Below, in pieces: positions 36,888-46,118 of a DNA stretch of 64,000 nucleotides; positions within the stretch are counted from its first letter, which is position 1; every line of letters starts with the position of its first letter. The DNA is taken from contig NZ_LNJZ01000009.1 in the NCBI RefSeq assembly GCF_002866065.1, positions 634,813-698,812 of the forward strand, in the 5' to 3' direction. Source of the DNA: Thiopseudomonas denitrificans (GTDB lineage: Bacteria; Pseudomonadota; Gammaproteobacteria; Pseudomonadales; Pseudomonadaceae). Both the position numbers and the translations under genes were made by a program. A model generated the notes under the pieces. That model made no database searches. It worked only from the letters and a program-made list of their open reading frames with translations, and was not told where the DNA came from.

Positions 36888-37511
36888 CTAGCCCTGTTGT
36901 GCTGCAAACTCAAAAAACCGGCCCAGATCATCTGAGCACAGCAGTGGAATAGCTTGCTCGATACGTGCAGCATCCCAGTTCCACCAACCAATTTCTTGCA
37001 ATTTGTCGCACTCGATTTGACTGAATCGGTGGCGTACAAGCCGGGCTGGATTTCCAGCCACCACAGAATAGGGCTCCACATCCTTGGTCACTACGGCATA
37101 GGCCCCAATAATGGCGCCATCCCCAACCTTGACACCCGACAGTATTTTGGCTCCCGTGCAAAGCCATACATCGTTGCCGATTACAACATCACCGCGACTA
37201 ACTGCATAATTCTCGATTCCAGCATGCCGTGGATAAAAAGCGGGAAAAGGAAATGTGCTAACCCAGTCGGCCCGGTGATGTCCGCCCAAAAAGATATGAA
37301 CATCTTCGGCAATAGAGCAAAACCGCCCTATTTGCAAACGGCTTCCTTCATTCCAGTCATGAACAATTGGCAATCCATAACTACCATAACCATAGATATA
37401 ACCCCGATCAGCATAGGCGTGAGCAAAACGGGCAACACCACGCTCTACCCGGGGTAGCTTCCGGATTTTCTTCCTGACTTGTTTATCACGAAACTTCTGC
37501 CAAAAACCCAT
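36888..37511 (-). CDS. CatB-related O-acyltransferase (hexapeptide repeat)
   Basis: 207 residues, left-handed beta-helix acetyltransferase of the xenobiotic/CatB group. The repeats and signature are clear: IGRFCSIAEDVHIFLGGHHRADWVSTFPF at about 62-90 with the catalytic His in GGHH, then VVIGNDVWLCTGAKILSGVKVGDGAIIGAYAVVTKDVEPYSVVAGNPARLVRHRF. In this setting it probably O-acetylates a surface sugar rather than an antibiotic (inference). It follows the GT2 gene after 2 bases, so it is the last gene of the minus-strand glycosyltransferase run. AAGGGATAG precedes the ATG. Confidence 0.88.
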   Translation of the reverse strand: MGFWQKFRDKQVRKKIRKLPRVERGVARFAHAYADRGYIYGYGSYGLPIVHDWNEGSRLQIGRFCSIAEDVHIFLGGHHRADWVSTFPFPAFYPRHAGIENYAVSRGDVVIGNDVWLCTGAKILSGVKVGDGAIIGAYAVVTKDVEPYSVVAGNPARLVRHRFSQIECDKLQEIGWWNWDAARIEQAIPLLCSDDLGRFFEFAAQQG

Positions 37512-37513
37512 AT

Positions 37514-38401
37514 CTATCCCTTCTCAAGCGGCGAGAAGACCAGGCGCACCAGCCCGCGCCAGGTTTTCTTATTCCAATGCTTGAAAGGTATCATTTTCAA
37601 CAAGGCGTAAGCATAAGCCTTGTCACGATTGGCCATTTTCAAAAACATTGAGCTGAGAAATTTATATTTAACAAAGAAGTAGTCCGGGTGATCCGAAAAA
37701 ACCTGATAGGTGTCCAGAATGCTGTCAACCATGAAAGGTATGTTTTTAGACGAGTTATGCTTGTGCTTCCTGTGCTGGCCAAGAGGTATGTCAAGGCAAT
37801 CTATAAAATAACCAGCGCGAGTTATTCTCAGCTCGACCATCAAGTCTTCAAGATTATTATTTTCATCAAAGCCGCCAACCTCCAGCAGCGCCGACTTGCG
37901 GATCATCAAGGTCGTTGCCGGCACATAGGGTTTGCGCTCCAGAAATACGTCCTCGAAATTCATGCGGCGAAAAGGGATAAAACGGTTTTGCCTTTTTTCC
38001 GGATAGAGCGCACCCGTTTCATCAATCAGCTCGATATTGCCACCACAGATTCCCACCTCCGGCTTGTCAATGACATGGGCAATCTGCGCACTGATACGTC
38101 CCGGCAACATCACATCATCCGAGCCCAGCGGAATAATGAATTCACCTTTGCTTGCTGCAACCAGCTCGTTAAGGCTTTTGGTCAGTCCTTTGTTTTCACG
38201 CGCCAAAAAATAGAAACCATATCGCTCCTGCAGTTTCTGAATGACAACAGCGCTGTCATCTTTTGAGCCATCATCAATAACCAGTAGCTCGATATTGGGA
38301 TAATCCTGATCGAGAATACTTAACAAGCACTGTTCAATATAAATCGCATGGTTGTAGCAAGAAACAATAACGGAAACCAGCGGACAGGTTACATTAGTCA
38401 T
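37514..38401 (-). CDS. Glycosyltransferase family 2
   Basis: 295 residues, GT-A fold. N-terminal LVSVIVSCYNHAIYIEQCLLSILDQDYPNIELLVIDDGSKDDS is the GT2 nucleotide-sugar site, and IIPLGSDDVMLPGRIS holds the D-x-D-like metal motif. No membrane segment, so it acts at the cytoplasmic face. It adds one sugar to the outer core or another surface glycan; donor and acceptor cannot be read from sequence. Nine bases separate it from the upstream GT4 gene, and GGGGAT precedes the ATG. Confidence 0.88.
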   Translation of the reverse strand: MTNVTCPLVSVIVSCYNHAIYIEQCLLSILDQDYPNIELLVIDDGSKDDSAVVIQKLQERYGFYFLARENKGLTKSLNELVAASKGEFIIPLGSDDVMLPGRISAQIAHVIDKPEVGICGGNIELIDETGALYPEKRQNRFIPFRRMNFEDVFLERKPYVPATTLMIRKSALLEVGGFDENNNLEDLMVELRITRAGYFIDCLDIPLGQHRKHKHNSSKNIPFMVDSILDTYQVFSDHPDYFFVKYKFLSSMFLKMANRDKAYAYALLKMIPFKHWNKKTWRGLVRLVFSPLEKG

Positions 38402-38410
38402 CTCGATCCC

Positions 38411-39538
38411 CTAAAAGCCTGTAGAAATCAGCTGAAGATACTTTTCTCTAAACTCATCTATGCCGTGGTTATTTAGTACATAATCAAGTACTTTGCTGCC
38501 TGCCTGCTTGCGTTCTTCATCTGTCATTTCCAGATACTTCCTAAGTGCCGCTGTAAGCTCTTCCACGCTACCAGGTGTAACCGCTATGCCCTCTGCACCC
38601 TGCACAAGCGGCAACATAGCTGGAACCGAAGAAGCAATAACCGGCAAGCCAGCACACATCCCTTCAAGCAAGGCCAGCCCAAGTCCCTCACGAAGTGACG
38701 GCATAGTCCAGACGTCAAAGGCTTTAAGGTATTGCAGCGCATCCTCCTTAAAGCCAACAAGCTGAACGCGCCCCTCAAGCCCAAGCTCGGCGATCAGCTG
38801 TTCGAGCCGCTCCCGTTCACGCCCTTCACCCAAGATAGCCAGCTGACTGCGCGGAAATTCATGTGCCAGGCCCGAAAACGCATTAATCAGGCAGTCATGG
38901 GCTTTAAGGGGCACCAGACGTCCCATTGCACCAATAAGTACGGCATCAGGGCTTAAGCCTAATGCCGCTCTTGCACTTGCCTTATCAAGCATTAAGTCAC
39001 GTGCCGCAGCCAAATCAATAGCGTTAGTGATATAGCTGGTATTTTTATCCGTTAGCCCGGCCCTTAAAGCAATTAAATATTCTCTAACCGCTGCGGATAC
39101 ACCCACAAAAACCCAATTTTCAGTTAAATTTCTGGCCAGCTGTTTCTTTCTATAGCGTCGATCATAGTCACCAAAGCCATGCACAATCGCTATGCACTTG
39201 GTGATTTTTAAGAACCGAGCCAGTGTGAGCATCATATTGACCGGTTTGTAGCGATTGCAGATCACCACATCAAAGCGTTCTTCTTTAAGAAACTTATACA
39301 GCAACCACAACGCTTTAATTCTTAAACCTTTCAACTCAGCAGCAGAAAAACCAAAATAAACTGAACGGTGCGCAATACTTTCTGGTTGACCTTGCCCCGG
39401 CTTGCCACTTAAAAAAGCTGTTACAGTTTCAAATCGCTCGGCAGGCAGCGCTTTAAACAGCTGCTCCCCAAGGTCTGAAATATCCATTTTTCGAATATTG
39501 TAATCAGGATGAAGTTGTAAAACCTTTATTTTACTCAT
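38411..39538 (-). CDS. Glycosyltransferase family 4
   Basis: 375 residues, GT-B fold. The C-terminal GT4 donor site is seen as IGAMGRLVPLKAHDCLINAF and the E-x7-E motif in SLREGLGLALLEGMCAGLPVIAS. The N-terminal half (ICNRYKPVNMMLTLA, HGFGDYDRRYRKKQLARN) resembles that of the GT4 encoded at 41765-42859, so the two are probably paralogues. Its ATG lies inside the end of the upstream DUF6625 gene (8-base overlap). Likely adds a hexose to the LPS core or a related glycan. Confidence 0.87.
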   Translation of the reverse strand: MSKIKVLQLHPDYNIRKMDISDLGEQLFKALPAERFETVTAFLSGKPGQGQPESIAHRSVYFGFSAAELKGLRIKALWLLYKFLKEERFDVVICNRYKPVNMMLTLARFLKITKCIAIVHGFGDYDRRYRKKQLARNLTENWVFVGVSAAVREYLIALRAGLTDKNTSYITNAIDLAAARDLMLDKASARAALGLSPDAVLIGAMGRLVPLKAHDCLINAFSGLAHEFPRSQLAILGEGRERERLEQLIAELGLEGRVQLVGFKEDALQYLKAFDVWTMPSLREGLGLALLEGMCAGLPVIASSVPAMLPLVQGAEGIAVTPGSVEELTAALRKYLEMTDEERKQAGSKVLDYVLNNHGIDEFREKYLQLISTGF

Positions 39539-40406
39539 CTACTGTCTCAACAATATCGATACCGCTAGAGCTAAATCGGTATGTTTTGCCTTCTATGTAC
39601 GGAATATAACTACCTGCTGGCAGGTCATTCCAAGTACTTTTTTTCCAGATAGCAAAATGAAAGTATGGAATATCTGGTTCAATCTGAAAACTATTAGAAA
39701 TATTCTCGCCATCCCAAAACCATTCCTTTGGGAAAACGTAACTACCATCTCTCCAGGAAATACAACCGTCGGGTGTTGTATAACGCTCAACAAAAGAACA
39801 CTTTCTCGAATTCGAATATAGAATCCAAGTTAAAGGCTTTCTAATAAACGCTGGAAAATTCTTATGCTTAACAAACAATCTACTAAAAGCTCTTTCATCA
39901 ATAGCCTGATGAGCGTTATCAGAAAATCGCTGCTGCCAATGCGGTATCTCTTTAAAAATCAAGTTCATTTGCTCAGTATTTCTAATTAAGCAAAGATGGC
40001 CCGACACCCTTGTCCCATGGTTTGATATTAAATCATATTTACCAATATAATCTTCAGTGTAAACTTTTCTTAAGTCGCCATAGACAAGGTCTAAGTCACC
40101 AAACCCCCAAAAATCATACCCCTTAATTAAGTCGGAGTGCAGATAACCAAAGGCTGGCCTTATGTCACATATTTTATATGCACTTTCCGGATCAAACGAT
40201 ATAGAAAGCCTTTCAGAAACACAGGCCTTATAGTCTGTAAAGCTCATTTCCTTATAAAAAACATTGTCAGGAAATTCAGGCATCCTTCCACAATCACTAA
40301 TAAAACACCAATGAACAGATGGATTACGCCGACAGCTTTCAAGAAAAAGCTTCATCCAAAATGGCCACCGGCCAAAATATGGCATAAGAACAATAATCTT
40401 ACTCAC
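39531..40406 (-). CDS. DUF6625 family protein, glycosyltransferase-like
   Basis: 291 residues, starting with GTG. The N-terminal KIIVLMPYFGRWPFWMKLFLESCRRNPSVHWCFISDCG is the DUF6625 signature, a beta-strand/loop start like that of GT-A enzymes; FWGFGDLDLVYGDLRK supplies a D-x-D metal motif, and NHGTRVSGHLCLIRN follows. It is therefore probably a GT-A glycosyltransferase of surface glycan synthesis, although the family is formally uncharacterised. AT-rich codon use, unlike the housekeeping genes around the island. It overlaps the next GT4 gene, so they are one transcript. Confidence 0.75.
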   Translation of the reverse strand: MSKIIVLMPYFGRWPFWMKLFLESCRRNPSVHWCFISDCGRMPEFPDNVFYKEMSFTDYKACVSERLSISFDPESAYKICDIRPAFGYLHSDLIKGYDFWGFGDLDLVYGDLRKVYTEDYIGKYDLISNHGTRVSGHLCLIRNTEQMNLIFKEIPHWQQRFSDNAHQAIDERAFSRLFVKHKNFPAFIRKPLTWILYSNSRKCSFVERYTTPDGCISWRDGSYVFPKEWFWDGENISNSFQIEPDIPYFHFAIWKKSTWNDLPAGSYIPYIEGKTYRFSSSGIDIVETVDE

Positions 40407-40553
40407 ACGTCACTCTCAAGCTCATATAAAACCAAGCAAAAACAGCAATTAATCCACCCAGCACATTAATCACCATTCAGCCACCCACAGCTACAAAAAA
40501 CCCACTTTAATTCTAAAATTCACTTAGAAATACCTTTAAATGGATTTACAACA

Positions 40554-41666
40554 CTACTCAACACCTGCATCAGCCTCACGAAGTAAAGAATAATATTGCA
40601 AAGCCACTTCCTCAGGCTTAATTTTGTCTTTCAGTCCAGGTAGTAATTCAAATGAATTAGCCATTAGTGCCAAAGGCAGCGCATTTTTTAAGCTCTGTAC
40701 TCTTTGCCCAGGCTGATTAGTTACTGTATAGATATTTTCAGTACAAAAAAACTCGCTTGCCGCCTTAAATCCTGCAACCAAATATGCTGTTTTTAGAACG
40801 GCTGACTCAATTGGAACATACGGCATGGCTTCAGCGTATGAAGGTAAAACTAATAAACTCGCCCGTGCAATCCAAGGGTAGGGGTTTTCTAATAACCCGG
40901 TAAAAACAACACGATCCTGCAAATCGTTCTCAGCTACTTGCTTCTTCAATTCGTTAAAAGAACTGCCGCCGCCCACATAAACTAATTTACATTTTTTAAC
41001 TTCAGGGTTTTCAGAAGAGGCGTATGCTTGAAGCAAATCAAACACTCCTTTTTCTTTAAAAAAATTACCCACATACAATATATAGGGTGAATCACAGTCC
41101 ACTTCATATTCTTTAGCTTTAAGCTGTAACTCTGAAATATCAATTGGATTATAAATCGTCTTAATTACAGGATAGCCCAGTGCAAAAGCACCTTCACGCA
41201 CTGTATCGCTAACTGCTACTAGCTGACCTTGATACCCTTTAAGCTCGCAGACATTAACGTTATTATGAAGCACATCTACTACAACGAACTGTTCTGTCAA
41301 GAAAAACTCTGGCAAAAAACTATTAAAACCCTTAACAACCAAGACACGGTCGCTTAATTTTCCCTTTAGAAGATCAGAACATTTTTTATTAAAAAATCTC
41401 ATTTCAACCCGAGAAAAAGCCTGCTTAAATATTTTATGAAACTGAATCCAACGCAACAATCTGACCAACCAATTACTGCGTGAACGTCCAGTGTACAAAA
41501 CACTTTGAGCCCGCGATGGAAACCTTCCTAGCGTTCCTACGATCAAATGCAAATACTCAACATCTAAGCGAGAAAAGCCAACTGCCAAATTATTTATCCA
41601 CGTCGTGGACCCCGACATTTTCATGGTTCCTGAAAGCAAAATAACTTTAATTTGTTTCAATTCCAT
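40554..41666 (-). CDS. Glycosyltransferase family 4
   Basis: 370 residues, GT-B. Seen: ILYVGNFFKEKGVFDLLQAY as the start of the donor domain and YAEAMPYVPIESAVLKTAYLVAG as a weak E-x7-E region (second Glu kept, the first part changed), which differs from the two other GT4 enzymes here. N-terminal half diverged. AAAGAAG precedes the ATG. The gene is clearly AT-richer than its surroundings and is separated from both neighbours by about 100-150 bases of AT-rich DNA without features. The donor is unknown. Confidence 0.82.
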   Translation of the reverse strand: MELKQIKVILLSGTMKMSGSTTWINNLAVGFSRLDVEYLHLIVGTLGRFPSRAQSVLYTGRSRSNWLVRLLRWIQFHKIFKQAFSRVEMRFFNKKCSDLLKGKLSDRVLVVKGFNSFLPEFFLTEQFVVVDVLHNNVNVCELKGYQGQLVAVSDTVREGAFALGYPVIKTIYNPIDISELQLKAKEYEVDCDSPYILYVGNFFKEKGVFDLLQAYASSENPEVKKCKLVYVGGGSSFNELKKQVAENDLQDRVVFTGLLENPYPWIARASLLVLPSYAEAMPYVPIESAVLKTAYLVAGFKAASEFFCTENIYTVTNQPGQRVQSLKNALPLALMANSFELLPGLKDKIKPEEVALQYYSLLREADAGVE

Positions 41667-41764
41667 TTTTCTTCTTTAACCTATTCTGTATCTCAACAAA
41701 CTATTAACCGCGACTAATAATTAGCATAATTGCTTATCAACCAGCCCTAGCTTTTCTAATCAAG

Positions 41765-42859
41765 CTATGATTTTTGATATATCCAGGCTGCATATTTTTC
41801 AATAGCTATCCGATCAGTAAAGGCTTCCGGAACTTCTACCAGTGTTAAATTACCATCTGCCTGTTGCTCTGTAAGCTTTGCTGCCAGTGCGTTCTCAGAC
41901 TTATATGCAAACCTGGCTCCAGGGCCTACCACCTCCCTCGCCCCCCCACAATCCGTCGCAATCACTGGCACCCCAGCAGCCATGGCTTCTAGCAGCACCA
42001 TACCAAACGGCTCATGATCAGACGTCAGGGCAAACAGGTCGAACGCCTTGAAGTAACGACGACCATTGGGTACCTGGCCAAGAAAGCGCACACTGTCGAC
42101 AACACCCAGCTCAATAGCCAGGTTTTTCAACTGCTGCTCAAGGCGACCGCTGCCCATAATGGCCAGTAGACTTCCTGCGGGCAACTGTGGCAAAGCCAGG
42201 GCAAAGCCGTTGATCAGGGTCGTTTGATCCTTATCCGGATGCAGTCGCCCGACATTGCCGACCACCCAGGCATCCTGTGGCAGCCCAAGGTACTCTCTGG
42301 CTTCTTCACGGCTTACCTGCTCGGCCTGCACTGCCTCTACATCAATGCGGTTATACAGGGTTTCAATATTATTCGGTTCAAAGCCAGGCAAGCATGCACG
42401 CATGTCATCGCGCACAGCATTGGACACGCCTAGCAATCGCAAACGGTTTTTGAAAAAATTGGCAAACAGCTGGCGGCTTTTGCGCTTGTAGTCGCCAAAG
42501 GCGTGATGCACGCCAATCACCGGCAATTTACTGCCCAGCAAGGCGATATAGATGGGCTTGAAGCGGTGGGCGATGCAGTAAGCGAAGTCTCGACTGGCCA
42601 CAAGTTTTTTAAAATCCCTGATGGCCGCCAGCTTCAGGCCACGAACCTGTTTGCTGCTGTAATTAAAAAACAGCACCTCATCTGAGGCGCTGCCTTTTAC
42701 AACATCTTCGCTTGGCTCGCCCGTCAGGTAGACAGTACAAACCTTGTAGTCGGTATCCTTGAACAGCACTGCATATTGGCGGGCACAGTCCATGAAAGGT
42801 CCGTCATAGCCATGACAAAACTGCAGAATCCATTGTTGTTTGTCTGTGCTACCAGCCAT
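41765..42859 (-). CDS. Glycosyltransferase family 4, WapH-like position
   Basis: 364 residues. GT4 donor domain with NVGRLHPDKDQTTLINGFALAL and SDHEPFGMVLLEAMAAGVPVIATDCGG (E-x7-E intact). The frame opens 8 codons earlier, but the ATG at 42859 has GGAGGAG seven bases before it and is preferred. It follows the carbamoyltransferase gene in the same direction, the place of wapH (PA5004) in P. aeruginosa, whose product adds a glucose to the outer core; that correspondence is by position and family only. Confidence 0.82.
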   Translation of the reverse strand: MAGSTDKQQWILQFCHGYDGPFMDCARQYAVLFKDTDYKVCTVYLTGEPSEDVVKGSASDEVLFFNYSSKQVRGLKLAAIRDFKKLVASRDFAYCIAHRFKPIYIALLGSKLPVIGVHHAFGDYKRKSRQLFANFFKNRLRLLGVSNAVRDDMRACLPGFEPNNIETLYNRIDVEAVQAEQVSREEAREYLGLPQDAWVVGNVGRLHPDKDQTTLINGFALALPQLPAGSLLAIMGSGRLEQQLKNLAIELGVVDSVRFLGQVPNGRRYFKAFDLFALTSDHEPFGMVLLEAMAAGVPVIATDCGGAREVVGPGARFAYKSENALAAKLTEQQADGNLTLVEVPEAFTDRIAIEKYAAWIYQKS

Positions 42860-42918
42860 CACAGCTCCTCCAAAATAGCGCATCGTTTCAGGTGCGCAAG
42901 CGCAAGATTATCTTCAGT

Positions 42919-44664
42919 TTATTGATCAGCGGTTGGTTCCTTCACCACCAGCACATCCTCCATGATCAGATACTGCAGATCCGACCCGTAGAACATGTTC
43001 AGCGCATCAGTGGGTGAGCACACCATGGGTTCGCCACGGCGGTTCAGCGAGGTGTTCAGCGACACGCCGTTGCCGGTGTGCTTTTCCAGCTCCAGCATCA
43101 GGTCGTACCAGCGCGGGTTGTGCTGACGCTCCAGCACCTGGGCGCGGGAGGTGCCATCTTCGTGTACCACTTCGGGCACGCGCTGATCCCAGCCTTCGTT
43201 GACTTCAAAGGTAAATGTCATGAACGGAGACGGGTGCTCCACCTTGAGCATCTGTGGTGCCACTGTATCCAGCATGGACGGGCAGAACGGGCGCCAGCGT
43301 TCACGAAACTTGATCTGTTCGTTGATGCGGTCGGCCACACCCGGCACACTCGGGCAACCGATGATGGAGCGGCCACCCAGCGCACGTGGACCAAACTCCA
43401 TGCGGCCCTGGAACCAGGCCACCGGGTTGCCTTCCACCATGATTTTGGCAATCTGCTCGGGGACGTTGTCGATTTTCTGCCACTTGGGCTGGTTCAGATG
43501 TCTGGCACAGGCGGCAATGATGTCTTCATTGGTGTAGGACGGGCCAAGATAGACATGTTCCATCTTCTCGACCGGCACGCCACGCTGCTGGGAGACATAG
43601 GCGGCCGCGCCTACCGCAGTGCCGGCGTCGCCGGCAGCCGGCTGTACAAACAGTTCCTTGACGTCGTCACGGGCAATGATTTTCTGGTTGAGTTTGACGT
43701 TCAGCGCACTGCCGCCGGCAAAAGCCAGCTTGCCGGTTTCCTTGAGGATGTCGCCCAGGTAGTACTCCATCATCTCCAGCGACAGCTTTTCAAACAGCGC
43801 CTGCACGCTGGCGGCGTAGTGGATGTAAGGCTCATCGGCGATATCGCCTTCACGCTTGGGTCCCAGCCACTCAATCAGCTTGGGCGAGAAGTAGTAACCC
43901 TTGCCCCTTTCCTTGTAGCGACGGGTACCGACCACGTTGACGTAGTCGGTATTAATGATCAGTTCGCCATTCTCGAATTTGGCCAGGCGCGACAGGTCAT
44001 ATTTGCTCGGATCGCCATAGGGTGCCATACCCATGACCTTGAACTCGCCATCGAGCATCTCGAAACCGAGAAACTCGGTCATGGCGCCATAGAGACCACC
44101 CAGGGAATCAGGATCGTAAAACTCTTTGATCTTGTGGATCTTGCCGTTTTCGCCATAGCCGAAGAAGGTAGTAGCGTATTCACCCTTGCCGTCGATGCCG
44201 AGAATGGCGGTCTTTTCCTGGAAGCCCGAGCACAGGTAGGCACTGGCGGCGTGGGCAATGTGGTGTTCGACCGGCTCGATCTTGACCTTTTTCAGGTCAA
44301 AACCCAGCTGTTGCAGGCACCACTGGATCTTCTTGTAGTAACGGCGGTAGCGGCGGTTACCCATCAGGATGGCATCCAGAGCACGGTCTGGCGCATACCA
44401 GTAGCGCTTGGCATAGTGCCAGCGGGCTTTTTCCGTGATGCTGATCGGGGCAAAAGGAATGGCGACAACATCCACATCTTTTGGCTCGATACCAGCCTGT
44501 TCCAGGCAAAACTTGGCAGACTCGTAGGGCATGCGGTTTTTGGCGTGCTTGTCGCGCACCAGACGCTCTTCTTCCACGGCAGCGATCAGCTTGCCATCAA
44601 TGTACAGGGCGGCGGACGGGTCGTGGCTCAATGCGCCGGACAGACCCAGAATAGTCAATGCCAT
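42919..44664 (-). CDS. wapO: Carbamoyltransferase of the LPS core (NodU/CmcH family, WapO-like)
   Basis: 581 residues. N-terminal Kae1/HSP70-like half: LGLSGALSHDPSAALYIDGKLIAAVEEERLVRDKHAKNRMP, EHHIAHAASAYLCSGF with the metal histidines, and ILGIDGKGEYATTFFG. C-terminal half: FQGRMEFGPRALGGRSIIG and FCPSMLD, the carbamoyl-transfer domain. It would use carbamoyl phosphate and ATP. Position after the kinase genes matches PA5005, which carbamoylates the second heptose of the inner core. The ATG at 44664 is chosen over one 11 codons up because AGAGG precedes it and the family starts at MALTILGLSG. Confidence 0.82.
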   Translation of the reverse strand: MALTILGLSGALSHDPSAALYIDGKLIAAVEEERLVRDKHAKNRMPYESAKFCLEQAGIEPKDVDVVAIPFAPISITEKARWHYAKRYWYAPDRALDAILMGNRRYRRYYKKIQWCLQQLGFDLKKVKIEPVEHHIAHAASAYLCSGFQEKTAILGIDGKGEYATTFFGYGENGKIHKIKEFYDPDSLGGLYGAMTEFLGFEMLDGEFKVMGMAPYGDPSKYDLSRLAKFENGELIINTDYVNVVGTRRYKERGKGYYFSPKLIEWLGPKREGDIADEPYIHYAASVQALFEKLSLEMMEYYLGDILKETGKLAFAGGSALNVKLNQKIIARDDVKELFVQPAAGDAGTAVGAAAYVSQQRGVPVEKMEHVYLGPSYTNEDIIAACARHLNQPKWQKIDNVPEQIAKIMVEGNPVAWFQGRMEFGPRALGGRSIIGCPSVPGVADRINEQIKFRERWRPFCPSMLDTVAPQMLKVEHPSPFMTFTFEVNEGWDQRVPEVVHEDGTSRAQVLERQHNPRWYDLMLELEKHTGNGVSLNTSLNRRGEPMVCSPTDALNMFYGSDLQYLIMEDVLVVKEPTADQ

Positions 44665-44693
44665 GAAGTTGTTGCCTCTCAATATCGGCAGAT

Positions 44694-46118
44694 TCAATCA
44701 ATCTGCGGTAAATGTTTGTCCAGTAAAAGATACAGCGGGCTGTCTTGTGGCCAGTTGCGTAACAGACGTGCACGGTCCCGCTTGAAAGCACGGGCAAAGC
44801 TGCCGTGGCTGGAGTGTTGGCGCACGGCATCCAGATCAATCAATAAACAGCGGTCATTATGCCAGAGAATGTTATGGCCTTTCAGGTCACCGTGGCTGAT
44901 TTTTGCCCGGATCATTGCCCTCAATAACTCTTGCAGTTGTTGCAGGTCCGCTTGTGAAATCTGCCCATCACTCACATGGGGCGCAAAGCGGGCAATCAGG
45001 TCCTGCTCGCCGGCATATTCACTGATCAGCCAGGCTTGCCGACGCAGACCAAGCCAGCGCTTCTCACGCACTGCCACATTGGCTACCACTGCGATGCCTT
45101 CAAGCTCCAGCAAAAAGCCGGCCTGCCAGCTGTGCCAGGCCCGGCTCGGCCGCCAGCAGCGCTTGAGCCAGTGCGTGAAGTTCTTGATGTTGTAACGCTT
45201 GATGATCCAGCGCTGCCCTTCGTGCTCAACCCTGGCCACGGTTGCCGCACCGCCTGTTTTGTAGATATGGCCGGTCTCGATAAAGGCATCCGGATCGGCG
45301 ATCAGTGCGGCTACTTCGTCCTGCCGGGCACGCTGCATGGCGGTTACGTCAGACAGGGATTTGCTGACACTGAACAGGCTGCAGTCACGGCCGGTTTTTT
45401 TCAGGTAATCGCGGATGCGCCAGCGGCGTATCTTCGCAATCCCGTCACGCAAGCTTGCAAGCTGCACATCCTGCTGCCCGCCCCGCTCTTTGTATATTTG
45501 CAGCAAAGGCTCAAGCCACTCGTCCAGCGCTGGCGGCAGCTGGGCAAAAAACACCGCCAGATTTTCCTGTGCCAGCCCGGATTCCAGCAACTGACCGGAC
45601 TGTTGCCGCTCGACCCCACCGCCATCAATCACATACAGCTCGCCCTGATGCAGCAAAAAATTGTCAAGATGCAGGTCGCTTTGCCACAATCCTTGCCGGT
45701 GCATCCGGGCAATGCAGCCCAACGCCTGAATCAGCACTTGCTGCTGGCTATCACTGAGGAACGGCTCTTGTGCAACAGTCTGCCATTGCTGCCCGAGGCT
45801 GAAGGTTTCTTCCAGAAAGGCAAACAGAATCCAGCCGCCAAAGGCATGGTCATAGTCACTGGCCAGCAACTCCGGGGTTGGCAGCCCGGATTGAGCAAGA
45901 CTTTGCGCCCCGGTCAATTCACGCTGAAAATGGCGCTGGGCTTTCGACCCGACAAACAGCTTGGCCAGCACACTGCGGCCTTTCCATTGTGCCCTGGCCA
46001 CATAACGCTGATCCGGCAACACGCGCAACCACTGCAGCAACTCCAGTCGCGAGCCATCCAGAAAGCGCAGCGTATAGGGCAAAGAGGGCGAACGGCCCTG
46101 CAAGTGCGTGATGCTCAT
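44694..46118 (-). CDS. LPS-core kinase with two tandem kinase-like domains (PA5006-like)
   Basis: 474 residues, about twice the size of its neighbours. Each half has a kinase catalytic loop: QSDLHLDNFLLHQGELYVIDGGGV near 145-170 and ISHGDLKGHNILWHNDRCLLIDLDAV near 410-435. Both keep the Asn and the second metal Asp; the first half has SDLHLDN and the second the canonical HGDLKxHN. The second half also has an N-lobe lysine (QRWIIKRYNIKN). Likely cytoplasmic LPS heptose kinase. The start overlaps the wapQ-like gene by 4 bases (ATGA). Confidence 0.8.
   Translation of the reverse strand: MSITHLQGRSPSLPYTLRFLDGSRLELLQWLRVLPDQRYVARAQWKGRSVLAKLFVGSKAQRHFQRELTGAQSLAQSGLPTPELLASDYDHAFGGWILFAFLEETFSLGQQWQTVAQEPFLSDSQQQVLIQALGCIARMHRQGLWQSDLHLDNFLLHQGELYVIDGGGVERQQSGQLLESGLAQENLAVFFAQLPPALDEWLEPLLQIYKERGGQQDVQLASLRDGIAKIRRWRIRDYLKKTGRDCSLFSVSKSLSDVTAMQRARQDEVAALIADPDAFIETGHIYKTGGAATVARVEHEGQRWIIKRYNIKNFTHWLKRCWRPSRAWHSWQAGFLLELEGIAVVANVAVREKRWLGLRRQAWLISEYAGEQDLIARFAPHVSDGQISQADLQQLQELLRAMIRAKISHGDLKGHNILWHNDRCLLIDLDAVRQHSSHGSFARAFKRDRARLLRNWPQDSPLYLLLDKHLPQID

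Noticed and set aside
43078-45195. 705-codon open frame on the plus strand
   Set aside because: Antisense to the carbamoyltransferase and the two-kinase gene; composition rich in His, Gln and Leu, typical of reverse-strand reading of GC-rich genes.
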